From DATGPD01 sp041398565 (GTDB lineage Bacteria; Planctomycetota; UBA1135; UBA2386): a DNA stretch of 64,000 nt. The position numbers were made by a program, and so were the translations under genes. Within the stretch, counting starts at the first letter, position 1; every line of letters begins with the position of its first letter. Below, in pieces: positions 27,373-36,932 of this stretch. The stretch covers positions 372,001 to 436,000 of the forward strand of contig JAWKUN010000006.1 of NCBI GenBank assembly GCA_041398565.1, read 5' to 3'. The notes under the pieces are model-generated. The model was not told where the DNA came from, did not search any database, and was given only the letters and a program-made list of their open reading frames with translations.

Positions 27373-28461
27373 ATGCGAGTGCTCATCGTCTGCTCCCTGC
27401 TCGCGGCCGGCACGGCCGCGCAAAACGGCTTCGGCATCTACTCCGGGTGCACCAACTACACCTCGCGCGGTGGCCTCGGCACCGGCGCCGGCGAGAACCT
27501 GCTCGAGGTCTCCGGCTGGCACTTCAGCGGGGTCGGTCATGCGCCTTCGGGCACGGGCACCATCCTGCTCGGCTACCGCCACATGCTGCAGGACCAGAAT
27601 GCGGCCACCGTCGAGCCCTACGCCTTCGTCGTGCGGAGTGACGACGGCTCGGGGGCACCGGCCTGCGGTGCGGGCGGCCAGCTCCTGCGCACCGCTCCGG
27701 TCAGCAGCCCGCCCGGCACGCGGATCATGGCCTGGGATCTGACGGCGACCTTCAGCACGCCCAGCACGGTCCTGCCGCAGTGCGCGAGCTTCTACTTCGG
27801 GCTCGATTTCGCCGCGGCGCCGGCCTGGTCCGACGATGGCCTCTCGACCCACATCGGCACGTACTCCACCTACCCGACAAACGGGACAGAGGCCGACAAC
27901 CCGGCGCGACGCAGCCCCAACCTGGGCTGGAACTGCATCAACGGCGTGCCCGCACAGCCCGCGGGTGGTCGCTGCATCCGCTACGAAGTCATCGTGTCGG
28001 CGCCGGTCCTCAACCTGGGGAACACCGACCCGTGGCTGATCGGGGTGACTTCGAACTGTGTCTCCTACCTGCTCAACTCGCAGGGCAATCCGCGCAGCTT
28101 CGGCGCGGGCGGCTTGTGGCCGGACATCGGCTCCCGCCGGGACGGTCTCGACTGCCGTGTGCGCGACGCGGCGAGCCCGAACGGCGCCTTCGTCGTGATG
28201 GCCGCGCCGAACGCCCGTACTTGCCCCGGCACGATCTGGCCGGCGATCGCCAGCGGTGCCCTCTACTTGCTGCCGTCCAACATGGTGCAGGTGGCCGTCG
28301 GCTCGCTCGACGCGAGCGGTGGTGGCGAAGCCGTGCTCGTGCCGCCGGCAACCATCCCGCCGCGGTTGCGCGGGTCGCGGCTCGACCTCCAGGCCATGAC
28401 GCTGTCGGCCACGCTGCGGCTGCCGGGCACCTTCACCAACCGCGCCGCGGCGCAGTTCTAG
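27373..28461 (+). CDS. secreted protein of unknown function
   Basis: 362 residues from ATG 27373, with a signal peptide (VLIVCSLLAAGTAA, cleavage before QNG). The mature part is beta-rich, Gly/Pro/Ser-rich, and has several Cys that could form disulfides (SGCTNY, PACGAGG, PQCAS, NCINGV, RCIR, SNCVS), consistent with an extracytoplasmic protein. I do not recognise a named domain, and the shared C-terminal domain is absent. It precedes the kelch-like gene by 212 bases on the same strand. Confidence 0.75.
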   Translation: MRVLIVCSLLAAGTAAQNGFGIYSGCTNYTSRGGLGTGAGENLLEVSGWHFSGVGHAPSGTGTILLGYRHMLQDQNAATVEPYAFVVRSDDGSGAPACGAGGQLLRTAPVSSPPGTRIMAWDLTATFSTPSTVLPQCASFYFGLDFAAAPAWSDDGLSTHIGTYSTYPTNGTEADNPARRSPNLGWNCINGVPAQPAGGRCIRYEVIVSAPVLNLGNTDPWLIGVTSNCVSYLLNSQGNPRSFGAGGLWPDIGSRRDGLDCRVRDAASPNGAFVVMAAPNARTCPGTIWPAIASGALYLLPSNMVQVAVGSLDASGGGEAVLVPPATIPPRLRGSRLDLQAMTLSATLRLPGTFTNRAAAQF

Positions 28462-28673
28462 CCGGGGAACCAGGGTCGTTCGATCCTGTTCGGCCAGAAG
28501 TACTGTACGACGCCAAGGGGAGCGTCGGCTTCGGCCTCTCCGACGCGCTGCGCATCTCGCTCGGACAACGCAGGTGCCTTCGTGTCGTCGGCCGCGACTG
28601 CTACGCGGTGCCCCCCTGGCACACCGCTTGCTGACTGGCCGTCCCAATCGCCACTCCCCGAGGTAGGTCTCAC

Positions 28674-30899
28674 ATGCATCGTTCGCTCGTCGCTGTCGTC
28701 GTCCTCGCTTCCGTGAACGCGCAGGTGCGCTTCGAGCCGCACCTCGATCTTGCGGCCCGTGCCAATCACGCAATGGCGTACGACACGGTGCGCCAGCGTG
28801 TCTGCCTATTCGGCGGCGGCCAATCCCGAGACGATCTCTGGGAATGGGACGGCGCCGGTTGGGTCCTGCGCAGCGCCTTCGTCGGGCCGATCGGCCGCTA
28901 CGGGCACGCGATGGCATTCGACCCCGTCCGTGGTCGGCTCGTGGTCTTCGGCGGCCAGAGCTCGTACGGCGCGTCCCTCGGCGATTTGGACGACACGTGG
29001 GAATGGGACGGCACCAACTGGACCCAGATGACGCCGCAGCGGCACCCGTCGCTGCGCTCCGGCGCGCGCGCAGCCTACGACTCGGTACGTGGTCGCGTCA
29101 TCCTCTTCGGTGGCATCCACATCACCAACGGGCAAGGCACGTTCTACGACGACCTCTGGGAGTGGGACGGAACCAACTGGACCGCCCTCAACCCCGGATT
29201 CCGCCCATCCCCCCGCTCGGAGGCAGCCCTGGCCTTCGATCCCGCGCGCGGCCGCCTCGTGATGTACGGAGGTTGGGGCGGCAGCTCGGTCGGCCTCGTC
29301 GACGCTTGGGAATGGGACGGCACGACCTGGACCGACCGCACGTCCGCCACGGGGCCGCGTCTCGACCGCGGCGCCGCGGCGGTCTTCTCAGCGACGGCGG
29401 GTGGCATCGTCCTACTGGGACAAACGAACCCATCCCTGCAGTTCCCGCACATGGAGACGTGGCGCTATGACGGCGCGGCGTGGACTCTCGTGACGGGCGG
29501 CCCCACCGACGCGGGCAACTTCGTCGTGATGGCGCATGACGCCGGACGGGCTCGCACCGTCTCGTACGGCGCCGCCGGGGGGGAGACCTGGGAGTTCGAT
29601 GGCGCACTGTGGGTGCGTGCTGCGCCCAGTGCCGCGCCTGCCTTCCGGTATCAATCCGTGCCCTCGATGGTGTTCGACACGGCGCGGGGCGTCACGGTCC
29701 TCGTGGGGAACTCCACATCCGCCGCCCAAGTCGAGACCTGGGAGAGGCAGGGCAACGGCTGGACCCGACGCGTCGGCGTCGGTGGACCGTCGATCTCCAT
29801 CGGGCAGGCGATGGCGTACGACTCGACGCGGGCGCGAACCGTGCTCTTCGGCGGACTATCGCCGTACGGGGGCGACCAGACCTGGGAGTACGACGGTGCC
29901 GTGTGGACGCAGCGCACGCCCTCGCCACGACCGCCGGCGCTCTATGGCCACTCGATGGCGTTCGATCCGCTCCGTGACCGCGTGGTGCTGTTCGGCGCCA
30001 CGAGCACCAACGCCCCTGGGGTGACCTGGGAGTGGGATGGCGCGACGTGGACCCCGCACACGCCGGCGCACTCGCCGTGGGGTCGTCGCTTCGCGGGGAT
30101 GGCATGGCACCCTCTCATGCAGCGTGTGCTCCTGTACGGCGGCGGCGAAGGCCAGACCACGACCTCGCTCTTCGCCGACATCTGGGCGTGGGACGGCACG
30201 GATTGGACGCGAATGTCGACGAGCATTCCGCCCGGCGAGCGCACACGGCACGCGATGGTGTACGACTTCGCGCGTGACCGCCTCGTCGTGCACGGCGGTC
30301 GCGACACGCGCGACGTCCGCACCGACACGTGGGAATGGGACCTCACCACCTGGACCCAGCGGACACCCACGACGAATCCCGGGCCGACGAGCGATCTGGC
30401 GATGGTCTTCGACCACGAAAGGCGGGAGTCGGTCGTGTTCGGCGGGGTCACCTACCGCACTTGGACCTACGGCCCCGAGGTCGCAGCCCTCGCCACGCCC
30501 TTCGGCACCGGCTGCAACGGCACTGCGGGTCGCCCGACCTTGACGGCGCAGACTCTACCGTGGCTCGGCGACAGCTTCCGGCAACTCGCCTCCAGCCTGC
30601 CCGCGCAGAGCGTCGCAGTGCTGGAGCTCGGGGCCTCTCGCCAGATCTGGCACGGCTTCACGCTGCCCCTGGACCTCTCGAGCATCGGCATGCTCGGTTG
30701 CTGGAAGTACGTCAGTACCGACGTGACGGTGCCGTTCGGCACCCAGGGTGGAGCGGTGACGCAGGCGATGCCGGTACCAGCAGCCGCATCGCTGCACGGC
30801 GCTCGCCTGTTCACGCAGGTCTTCTGCGTAGACCCGGGCGCCAACCCGTTCGGTGCGACGATGAGCAACGCGCTCGACGTGACGCTCGGTGGCCGATAG
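28674..30899 (+). CDS. secreted kelch-like beta-propeller protein with shared C-terminal domain
   Basis: 741 residues from ATG 28674 with a short signal peptide (SLVAVVVLASVNA). About eleven units of the form MAYDxxRxRxVLFGG-x-x-TWEWDGxxW fill residues 30-600; these are galactose-oxidase/kelch-type blades and would form one or two propellers. Residues from about 605 (FGTGCNGTAGRPTL) to the end are the C-terminal domain shared with the genes at 13069, 20044, 33513, 36933 and 44598; it closes with DPGANPFGATMSNALDV. The gene stands alone, with 212 bases before and 282 after. Probably a surface adhesin; no enzyme motif was found. Confidence 0.85.
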   Translation: MHRSLVAVVVLASVNAQVRFEPHLDLAARANHAMAYDTVRQRVCLFGGGQSRDDLWEWDGAGWVLRSAFVGPIGRYGHAMAFDPVRGRLVVFGGQSSYGASLGDLDDTWEWDGTNWTQMTPQRHPSLRSGARAAYDSVRGRVILFGGIHITNGQGTFYDDLWEWDGTNWTALNPGFRPSPRSEAALAFDPARGRLVMYGGWGGSSVGLVDAWEWDGTTWTDRTSATGPRLDRGAAAVFSATAGGIVLLGQTNPSLQFPHMETWRYDGAAWTLVTGGPTDAGNFVVMAHDAGRARTVSYGAAGGETWEFDGALWVRAAPSAAPAFRYQSVPSMVFDTARGVTVLVGNSTSAAQVETWERQGNGWTRRVGVGGPSISIGQAMAYDSTRARTVLFGGLSPYGGDQTWEYDGAVWTQRTPSPRPPALYGHSMAFDPLRDRVVLFGATSTNAPGVTWEWDGATWTPHTPAHSPWGRRFAGMAWHPLMQRVLLYGGGEGQTTTSLFADIWAWDGTDWTRMSTSIPPGERTRHAMVYDFARDRLVVHGGRDTRDVRTDTWEWDLTTWTQRTPTTNPGPTSDLAMVFDHERRESVVFGGVTYRTWTYGPEVAALATPFGTGCNGTAGRPTLTAQTLPWLGDSFRQLASSLPAQSVAVLELGASRQIWHGFTLPLDLSSIGMLGCWKYVSTDVTVPFGTQGGAVTQAMPVPAAASLHGARLFTQVFCVDPGANPFGATMSNALDVTLGGR

Positions 30900-30973
30900 T
30901 CGTTGCTCACCTCGAGCGAGGCATCGTGCGCGTCGAGCTCGGCCCGGTCATCGAGATCAGGGGCGAGATCAGC

Positions 30974-31433
30974 CGACTTGCCCATCGCCAAACGACTCCA
31001 CGGTCGGCGAGCGCAGCCTTGCGCCGGGCTCCGTGGCCCGAGACGCTCGAGATCCCCCGCCGCCCTGGCGCGGGGAAGATGGCCGCGGAACGAGTGATCT
31101 GCTCGGAGGCCAGCGCTCTCGACCAGGCTGGGATTCCCCGTCGTCGTCTCGACTCCTTCTCTCCGGCACACCGAACGCACCTTGTCCTTTCCCACTGCGC
31201 CTGTCCTCGCCGCCCTGTCGCTGGCGGGGTGTGCCCTCCTTCCCGCGCAAGCGACGACACCCCTCCTGCGCCATGAAGTGCTGCCGACGTCGGTCGCACC
31301 GGTGCCCTACCAGGACGGTCACTGGCTGGCCTGCCGCGTCGTCGACGCGATGACCGGCGCACCGGTGGCGGGGGCCGAGCTGTTCCTGGTCGGCGAGAAC
31401 AACACGCCGATCGGCGGCGAGTTCCGCTTCCTG
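30974..31433 (+). repeat. 460-bp direct repeat, intact copy
   Basis: This is the parent copy of the segment repeated at 24464-24928, in the same orientation. It covers about 208 bases of upstream sequence and the first 84 codons of the 31182 gene. The two copies bracket a 6-kb segment with the DUF3626 pseudogene, the SANT-like gene and two secreted-protein genes, so homologous recombination between them would delete that segment. Confidence 0.8.
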
Positions 31434-33443
31434 CGCAAGGTGCAGAGCGATGCCGACGGCTTCGTGGCCATGCCGCTCGACGACGACAGAGGCGGGCTGC
31501 TCGTCCTGCAGGCCGAAGGCTACGGTCCCGCGAGCTGCAGCAACGGAGTGCCCGGTCTCGTCTGGCCGCTCGCGCGCGGGATCGACGTGCCGGTGGAGAT
31601 CCGCGACTGGCTCGACCGTCCGGTGCCCGGCGCTGGCGTTGGCCTGTGTCTCGGCTGCGGCCACACGCCCGACGTGCGCAACGCCACGGCTGACGAGCGC
31701 GGCATCGCCCTGCTGCGAAGCATCGATCCGTACAACGGCATCGCCGACCTCTACCCGCAGCATCGAGACCTCGGGCTCGACGGGTATTGCGGCGTCGACT
31801 GGTCGCCCGGCGACCCGCCGGTCGTCATCCGCGCTTCCTACGGCGCGCCGCTGCGCGGCCAGGTGCTGGCCACCGACGGCAAGCCGCTCGCCGGCGCGTT
31901 CGTCGGCGTCAAGGAGGTGCATCGGGGCCCTTGGACCCGGACGCGCGCTGACGGCACGTTCGAGCTCGACGGGGTGTCGGAGAACATGGACCTCTTCGTG
32001 GTCGCGCCCGACCGGCCGGACCACGAGTTCCTGTTCGAGGCAACCCCGCCGCCGCGGGTCCTGCGGCTGCCTCGACCGGACGACCGGCCGACGCAAGTGA
32101 TCGAGTCGCCGCGGCCGCACGCCGAGTCCGGCATCGTGGTGGCGCACGTCACCGACCGCGATGGCAAGGCCATCGCCAACCTCGAACTGCTCTTCGTCGG
32201 TCCGCACCCGATCCTCGACGTGGACGGTGAACGGACCGACGCGCGGGGCGAGTTCACGACCGACCTGCCTCCCGGCGACTACGAGGTGCGCTGCGACGAT
32301 CGCCGCTACGCCCGCAGCCTCGGCAAGGTGAGGATCACCTCGGGGGAACGCACCGACCTGGCGCTGCGCGTCGGCGCTCCGACCGACGGGGCCTATCCCC
32401 TCGCCGAGCGACCGACGGTACGCCTCGACGTCCCCCGTGGTTGCGAGGTGTGGCTCCGTTACTCGGGCCACGCGATCGGCGTGTCGGACCTCGTCGCCGA
32501 CGGCGAGCCGGTGCCGATTCCGACCGAGCTCACCTTCGCCTTCCACCTGTCGAACGACCACGACGAGCGGACGTTCTTGTTCACCGCCGACGTTGTCGCC
32601 CGCCAGCAGCAGCCGCTGCAGCTGCGCTTCCTGCCGCCCGTGACCGTGCGCGCCCGCCTGCGCGACGACGCCGGCCGACCCGTCGCCGGGACGGTCGCGC
32701 TCTTCGCGCGCGCGCAGCTGCTGGGAGGCGACGATCCGATCGAGTTGCGCACCTTTCTCGGTGCGTCGACCCAGGGCGAGGTCGAGCTGACCGGTTCGAC
32801 GACCGGCCTGCACGCCCTGGCCGTGCGACCCGAGCGGGCCGACCTCCGGCCGCTCTTGCTGCCGATCGCCCTGCCGCACCGCACCGAAGCCGGTGCGACC
32901 CTCGACCTCGGCGAGATCCGCCTGCGCAGCGATCCGGCCCTGCGCGTGGTGCAGGCCGACGCCCGTCCGCACGACGGCCGCGTCGGCTTCCTGCGCCTGG
33001 GCTGGCACGACGTGCGCCAGCCGCCTCCGACGTTCGCGCTCGACTCCGAGGGTGGCTGGCTCGGTCCGATGCCGCGAGCCGGCGACGCCGTGGTGGTACC
33101 GGCGGCCGAGTACGACCTCGAGGCCCAGGCCCGCGGCGACCGCATCCCGAGCGTCGTCGTGCCCTTCCGCACGGTCTTGCAAGGCGACGGGCCTTGGACC
33201 GTGACCTTGCCGCGCGGCGAGCTCCTGGTCGAGGCCGCGAACGACGAAGGCGAAGGCCTCGACGCGCACGTCTTCGTCGCCGACCGCTCGGTGTCCTTCA
33301 CTGGCCGCGTCGTGCTGCGCCAGCTCCCGCCCGGCGAGCTGCCGCTGGTGATCACCGCCCGCGGCCACCGCTCGGCCTCGTGCCTCGCCACCGTGCCTGC
33401 GTCGGTGCGCGGCGAAGTGCGCGTCGTCCTGCCGGCGCGCTAG
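31182..33443 (+). CDS. carboxypeptidase-regulatory-like lipoprotein
   Basis: 753 residues from TTG 31182, the first start in the frame. A signal peptide with a lipobox-like LAGC (Cys near residue 17) suggests lipid anchoring; cleavage after PAQA by ordinary signal peptidase is the alternative. The rest is a chain of Ig-like/carboxypeptidase-regulatory-like domains (CRVVDAMTGAPVAGAELFLV; LRGQVLATDGKPLAGAFVGV; VAHVTDRDGKAIANLELLFV). No catalytic residues are seen. The opening third has a broken copy at 24464. It converges on the TolB-like gene with a 69-base gap. Confidence 0.78.
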   Translation: MSFPTAPVLAALSLAGCALLPAQATTPLLRHEVLPTSVAPVPYQDGHWLACRVVDAMTGAPVAGAELFLVGENNTPIGGEFRFLRKVQSDADGFVAMPLDDDRGGLLVLQAEGYGPASCSNGVPGLVWPLARGIDVPVEIRDWLDRPVPGAGVGLCLGCGHTPDVRNATADERGIALLRSIDPYNGIADLYPQHRDLGLDGYCGVDWSPGDPPVVIRASYGAPLRGQVLATDGKPLAGAFVGVKEVHRGPWTRTRADGTFELDGVSENMDLFVVAPDRPDHEFLFEATPPPRVLRLPRPDDRPTQVIESPRPHAESGIVVAHVTDRDGKAIANLELLFVGPHPILDVDGERTDARGEFTTDLPPGDYEVRCDDRRYARSLGKVRITSGERTDLALRVGAPTDGAYPLAERPTVRLDVPRGCEVWLRYSGHAIGVSDLVADGEPVPIPTELTFAFHLSNDHDERTFLFTADVVARQQQPLQLRFLPPVTVRARLRDDAGRPVAGTVALFARAQLLGGDDPIELRTFLGASTQGEVELTGSTTGLHALAVRPERADLRPLLLPIALPHRTEAGATLDLGEIRLRSDPALRVVQADARPHDGRVGFLRLGWHDVRQPPPTFALDSEGGWLGPMPRAGDAVVVPAAEYDLEAQARGDRIPSVVVPFRTVLQGDGPWTVTLPRGELLVEAANDEGEGLDAHVFVADRSVSFTGRVVLRQLPPGELPLVITARGHRSASCLATVPASVRGEVRVVLPAR

Positions 33444-33512
33444 CTGTCGTCGATCGGCCCAGTCGCTGCTGGTGTCAGCGGCTTCGCCAGCACCGACCGG
33501 CAGCCGCGGGCC

Positions 33513-35204
33513 TCACCAGCCGACGACGCCTTCGCCGGCGTTCGACAGGACGATCCCCGCGCTGTTGGCACCACGGTCGAGCACGGCAGCCTGGTGATAG
33601 AACGTGAGTCCGGCGAGGTTGACGTCGTTCGGGATCGGGAACGGCACCAACAGGATCGGCCCCGGCACCGTCCATTGTTGCACCAGCTGCGGCGACACGA
33701 ACATCACGCAGCCGGGCATACCGAACCAGCCGAGGTCGAACGGCGGCAAGCGGTCGAAACCGGTGAGCCACAACACGGTGCTGCCCGGCAGCACGTTGCG
33801 CAGGGCGACCTCGAACGGCGCGCCGACGTACGGCACACGCCCGATCGTCGGCTCCAAGATCGGCACGCCGACAGTGCCGGCGCAGCCATGACCGAAAGGT
33901 GTGTAGCTCGCCGGCGGGTCGACCACGTGCACGAACGCGTCGGTGCGGCCGTTGCTGTCCCCGGCCACCAGATTGGTCGCTTCGCTGCGCAAGGCGATCA
34001 CCCGGCCGCCGGCGCCGACCGTCGCGTTCATGCTGCGCGCATCACCCTGGGCACCACTGCTCGACACGCTCACCCGGCGAAGACCGAAGGAGCTGATCTC
34101 CGCCACCAGCACGTCTTCGACGCCGTTGCTGTCGCCCGGCACCAGGTTGGTGGCCGCGGTCGTGAACGCCAGCCAACGACCGTCTTGGCTGATCCTGGCT
34201 TCGTACGACGTGCCGTTGCCCTCGCCCGCCGCGCCGACGCTGTAGCGGGCAGTCGTCCGCGCTCGCCAGTCCGTGACGAACACGTCGATCGCGTCGTTGG
34301 TGTCGCCTCCCCCGATCAAGTTCGCGGCGCCGCTCTCGAACGCGACCAAGCGGCCGTCGCCGGAAACGCTCGGGTTGTACGAGTCGCCCCCCGCGGCCGA
34401 GCCGCTGCCGTCGACGCTGACCAAGCGCATGGTGTCGGTGGCGATCTCGTACACGAACACGTCGCTCCTGAAGTTGTCGTCGCCCGCGACCAGGTTGGTG
34501 GCGCGGCTGTCGAACGCGACGAAGCGACCGTCGGCGGAGATCGCGGGGTTCGTGCTGTGGTTGTCGGAGTCGCCGCCGCCGTCGGCACGGCTGACGCGCG
34601 ACGTGGTGCCGCTCACCCGGTCGCGCACGAAGATGTCGTACTTGCCGTTGGCGTCGCCGCCGACCATGTTCGTCGCCGCACTCTGGAAGACCACGACTCC
34701 GCCGTCTGCAGACATGGCGAGCGAGTAGGCCGAGCCGTTGCCCTGGTCGCCGCCGGTGGCGACGCTGATCCGCTCGGTCGTCGCGGCGACGCGGTCGCGC
34801 ACGAACACATCGCCGACACCGTTGGTGTCGCCGGCCACCAGGTTGCTCGCCGCGCTCTCGAAGGCGACGTAACGTCCGTCCGCCGAGATGGCCGGTGCGA
34901 ACGAGCCGGCGTGGCCGTTGCCCGGCGTGCCCCCCAGCCCGACGCTGATCAGCTCGGTGGTGCCGCTGGCGCGGTCGCGAAGGAACACGTCGCGCCGCCC
35001 GTTGCCGTCGCCGAGAACCAGATCGCCGGCGTCGGACACGAAGACGACCCAGCGACCGTCGTCGGAGACGGTGGCGATCGTCGTGGTGCCGGCCGACTGC
35101 GCGCCGGTCGACGAGACGCTGACCCGAGACGTGGAGCGCTGGGCCGCGACCGAAGCAGCAGCCAAGAGGAGAAGGACGAGATCCAGCGGGCGGAAGTCAC
35201 TCAT
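33513..35204 (-). CDS. secreted TolB/PD40-like beta-propeller with shared C-terminal domain
   Basis: 563 residues from ATG 35204. The signal peptide (LVLLLLAAASVAA) is followed by about eight repeats of the type ISADGRYVAFESAASNLVAG with DTNG-x-x-DVFVRDR, the WD40-like/PD40 blade of TolB-related propellers. From about residue 435 (FGHGCAGTVGVPIL) the sequence enters the C-terminal domain shared by the other exported proteins and ends DRGANSAGIVLSNAGE. No catalytic residues are evident; a binding or structural role outside the cell is likely. Confidence 0.85.
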   Translation of the reverse strand: MSDFRPLDLVLLLLAAASVAAQRSTSRVSVSSTGAQSAGTTTIATVSDDGRWVVFVSDAGDLVLGDGNGRRDVFLRDRASGTTELISVGLGGTPGNGHAGSFAPAISADGRYVAFESAASNLVAGDTNGVGDVFVRDRVAATTERISVATGGDQGNGSAYSLAMSADGGVVVFQSAATNMVGGDANGKYDIFVRDRVSGTTSRVSRADGGGDSDNHSTNPAISADGRFVAFDSRATNLVAGDDNFRSDVFVYEIATDTMRLVSVDGSGSAAGGDSYNPSVSGDGRLVAFESGAANLIGGGDTNDAIDVFVTDWRARTTARYSVGAAGEGNGTSYEARISQDGRWLAFTTAATNLVPGDSNGVEDVLVAEISSFGLRRVSVSSSGAQGDARSMNATVGAGGRVIALRSEATNLVAGDSNGRTDAFVHVVDPPASYTPFGHGCAGTVGVPILEPTIGRVPYVGAPFEVALRNVLPGSTVLWLTGFDRLPPFDLGWFGMPGCVMFVSPQLVQQWTVPGPILLVPFPIPNDVNLAGLTFYHQAAVLDRGANSAGIVLSNAGEGVVGW

Positions 35205-35322
35205 GGTTCCCCTACCAGCGCAGGCCCGCGTTCGACCGGTCGCGAAGACTCCGGTCGGCGAGCGCGCGCCGCCCTGCCGCCGTGGAAACCCCTGCGCCCC
35301 AGGCTAGGATGCGGCGCACGCG

Positions 35323-36903
35323 ATGACCGACTCGAGACCCCCGGCCGCCAAGCCCTTTCCCGTCGACCGATACACGCGGCTGACGCAGGCCTGGCTCGAC
35401 ATCCGCTACCAAGACCCGCACGGCCATGGTGCCGGGGTGTATTACGCGCACGAGCCGATCTACGGGCTGGGCGCGCCGCAGTGCGAGCCGCACCACGCGC
35501 GGCGGGTCATGCGCTTGTTCCAGCTGCTGCGACGCGTGCGCGAAGCGGGCGGTCGGACACTCCTCGACGTCGGCGGGGCCGAGGGCTACTTCGCCAAGCT
35601 GTGCGAGGAGCTGTTCGGCATGGAGGTGGTGTCGGTCGACATCTCGGCCGAAGCCTGCCGCCGCGCCGCCGAGATCTTCGCCGTGCCCGGCTGCGCCGTC
35701 GACGCGGCGCAGATGCCCTTCGCGACCGGCAGCTTCGACCTCGTCACCTGCGCCGAGGTGGTCGAGCATCTCGCCGCCCCGGTCGAGTCCATCCTCGAGC
35801 TGCAGCGCGTCGCGAAGGCCACGCTCGTGCTCGCCACCGAGGAGTGGTTCCCCACCGAGGAGGCGCGCGACCACGAGCTGGCGGAGCGGAGCTCGCGTCC
35901 GCACGGCGAGCGCAGCTTGTTCGCCGACGCCGACATGCGTTGTTTGTTCTCTCCGTACAAGGTGCAGTTCGAGCGCCAGGTCGTGCCAAGCGTCGCCAGC
36001 TTCGGCGACGACCGCGCCATCGATGTGGGCGCACTGCGGCGCGCCTTGCTCCGCCCACAGGACAAGCTGGGCAAGGGCGAAGGACACGAGGGCATCGTCG
36101 CCTTCATCCGCAAGCAGACCCAGCGCATCGAACCGCCGCGCACGCCGACCGACGAGGAGATCGTCGATCACCTGTTGTCGCGCGCGGTGCCCGTGCACAA
36201 GCTGCCGGCGCCGACGCCCTCGTTGGCTTGGCCGGCCTGGTGCCACATGCGCTGCGTCGTGTGCCAGCGCCAGCTCGACGGCAGCGCCGCCGGGTGGCGC
36301 TGCGGCGGTTGCGATCAGGCCTACCCGCTGGAGCGCGGCGTCGCGTCCTTCGTGCGGGGCCTGCCGCCGTTCCAAGCGCGATTGGCGGCCATGCTCGAGG
36401 AGAGGGGCGGCGAGGCCTACTCCGGCCAGGGCCGCGACCTGCTGGCGCTCGCCGGCAAACTGGCGATGGACTTCGTACCCACCTCGCACTGGCAGCGTGA
36501 CGGCAGCGAGACGTTCGAGTCCTGGAGCGCCGAAGGCGACCTGGCGCCCGGTGGTCGGCAGGGTGTGTACCGCTCGGCCGCCGACGACCCGCAGCTGCTG
36601 TCGCCGTGGCTGGGGCTCGATGTCGGCAAGGGCCGCCGCGCCGAGGTGAGCCTGGCCGTGCGGCCGACCGATCCCGCGGTCCACGAGACGCTCGTGGAGT
36701 TCTTCTGGTGGGTCGACGGCGACGGCTACTTCAAGGTGGAACGCAGCGACCGGAAGGTCGTCCCGGCCGACGGCCAGCGGCGCCAGGTGACCTTCACCCT
36801 GCCGACGGACGTCGACCCGGACGCGCTCCTCCTCAAGGTGCGCCTCGACCCGGCGATCACGCCGTCGGCGATCGAGGTGTTCGAGGTCCGCCTCTCGGCC
36901 TGA
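35323..36903 (+). CDS. SAM-dependent methyltransferase with zinc-ribbon insert
   Basis: 526 residues from ATG 35323. A class I methyltransferase domain occupies about residues 60-260: motif I LLDVGGAEGYF (80-90), the acidic residue after EVVSVDIS, and FDLVTCAEVVEHL (138-150), all as in the Methyltransf_11 family. A zinc ribbon with C311-x2-C314 and C327-x2-C330 follows. The last 170 residues are beta-rich (QVTFTLPTDVDPDALLLKVR) and unlike other methyltransferases I know. The tail may bind a carbohydrate or glycolipid substrate. A TAGGAT at 35305-35310 could be a -10 element. Substrate unknown. Confidence 0.78.
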   Translation: MTDSRPPAAKPFPVDRYTRLTQAWLDIRYQDPHGHGAGVYYAHEPIYGLGAPQCEPHHARRVMRLFQLLRRVREAGGRTLLDVGGAEGYFAKLCEELFGMEVVSVDISAEACRRAAEIFAVPGCAVDAAQMPFATGSFDLVTCAEVVEHLAAPVESILELQRVAKATLVLATEEWFPTEEARDHELAERSSRPHGERSLFADADMRCLFSPYKVQFERQVVPSVASFGDDRAIDVGALRRALLRPQDKLGKGEGHEGIVAFIRKQTQRIEPPRTPTDEEIVDHLLSRAVPVHKLPAPTPSLAWPAWCHMRCVVCQRQLDGSAAGWRCGGCDQAYPLERGVASFVRGLPPFQARLAAMLEERGGEAYSGQGRDLLALAGKLAMDFVPTSHWQRDGSETFESWSAEGDLAPGGRQGVYRSAADDPQLLSPWLGLDVGKGRRAEVSLAVRPTDPAVHETLVEFFWWVDGDGYFKVERSDRKVVPADGQRRQVTFTLPTDVDPDALLLKVRLDPAITPSAIEVFEVRLSA

Positions 36904-36932
36904 ACTGACGCGAAGGCTGGGTTCTCACCAGC

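Noticed and set aside
36916..36932. GCTGG-GTTCTCA-CCAGC hairpin as a bidirectional terminator between convergent genes
   Set aside because: The stem is only five bases and touches the stop codon of the minus-strand gene; too weak to annotate.
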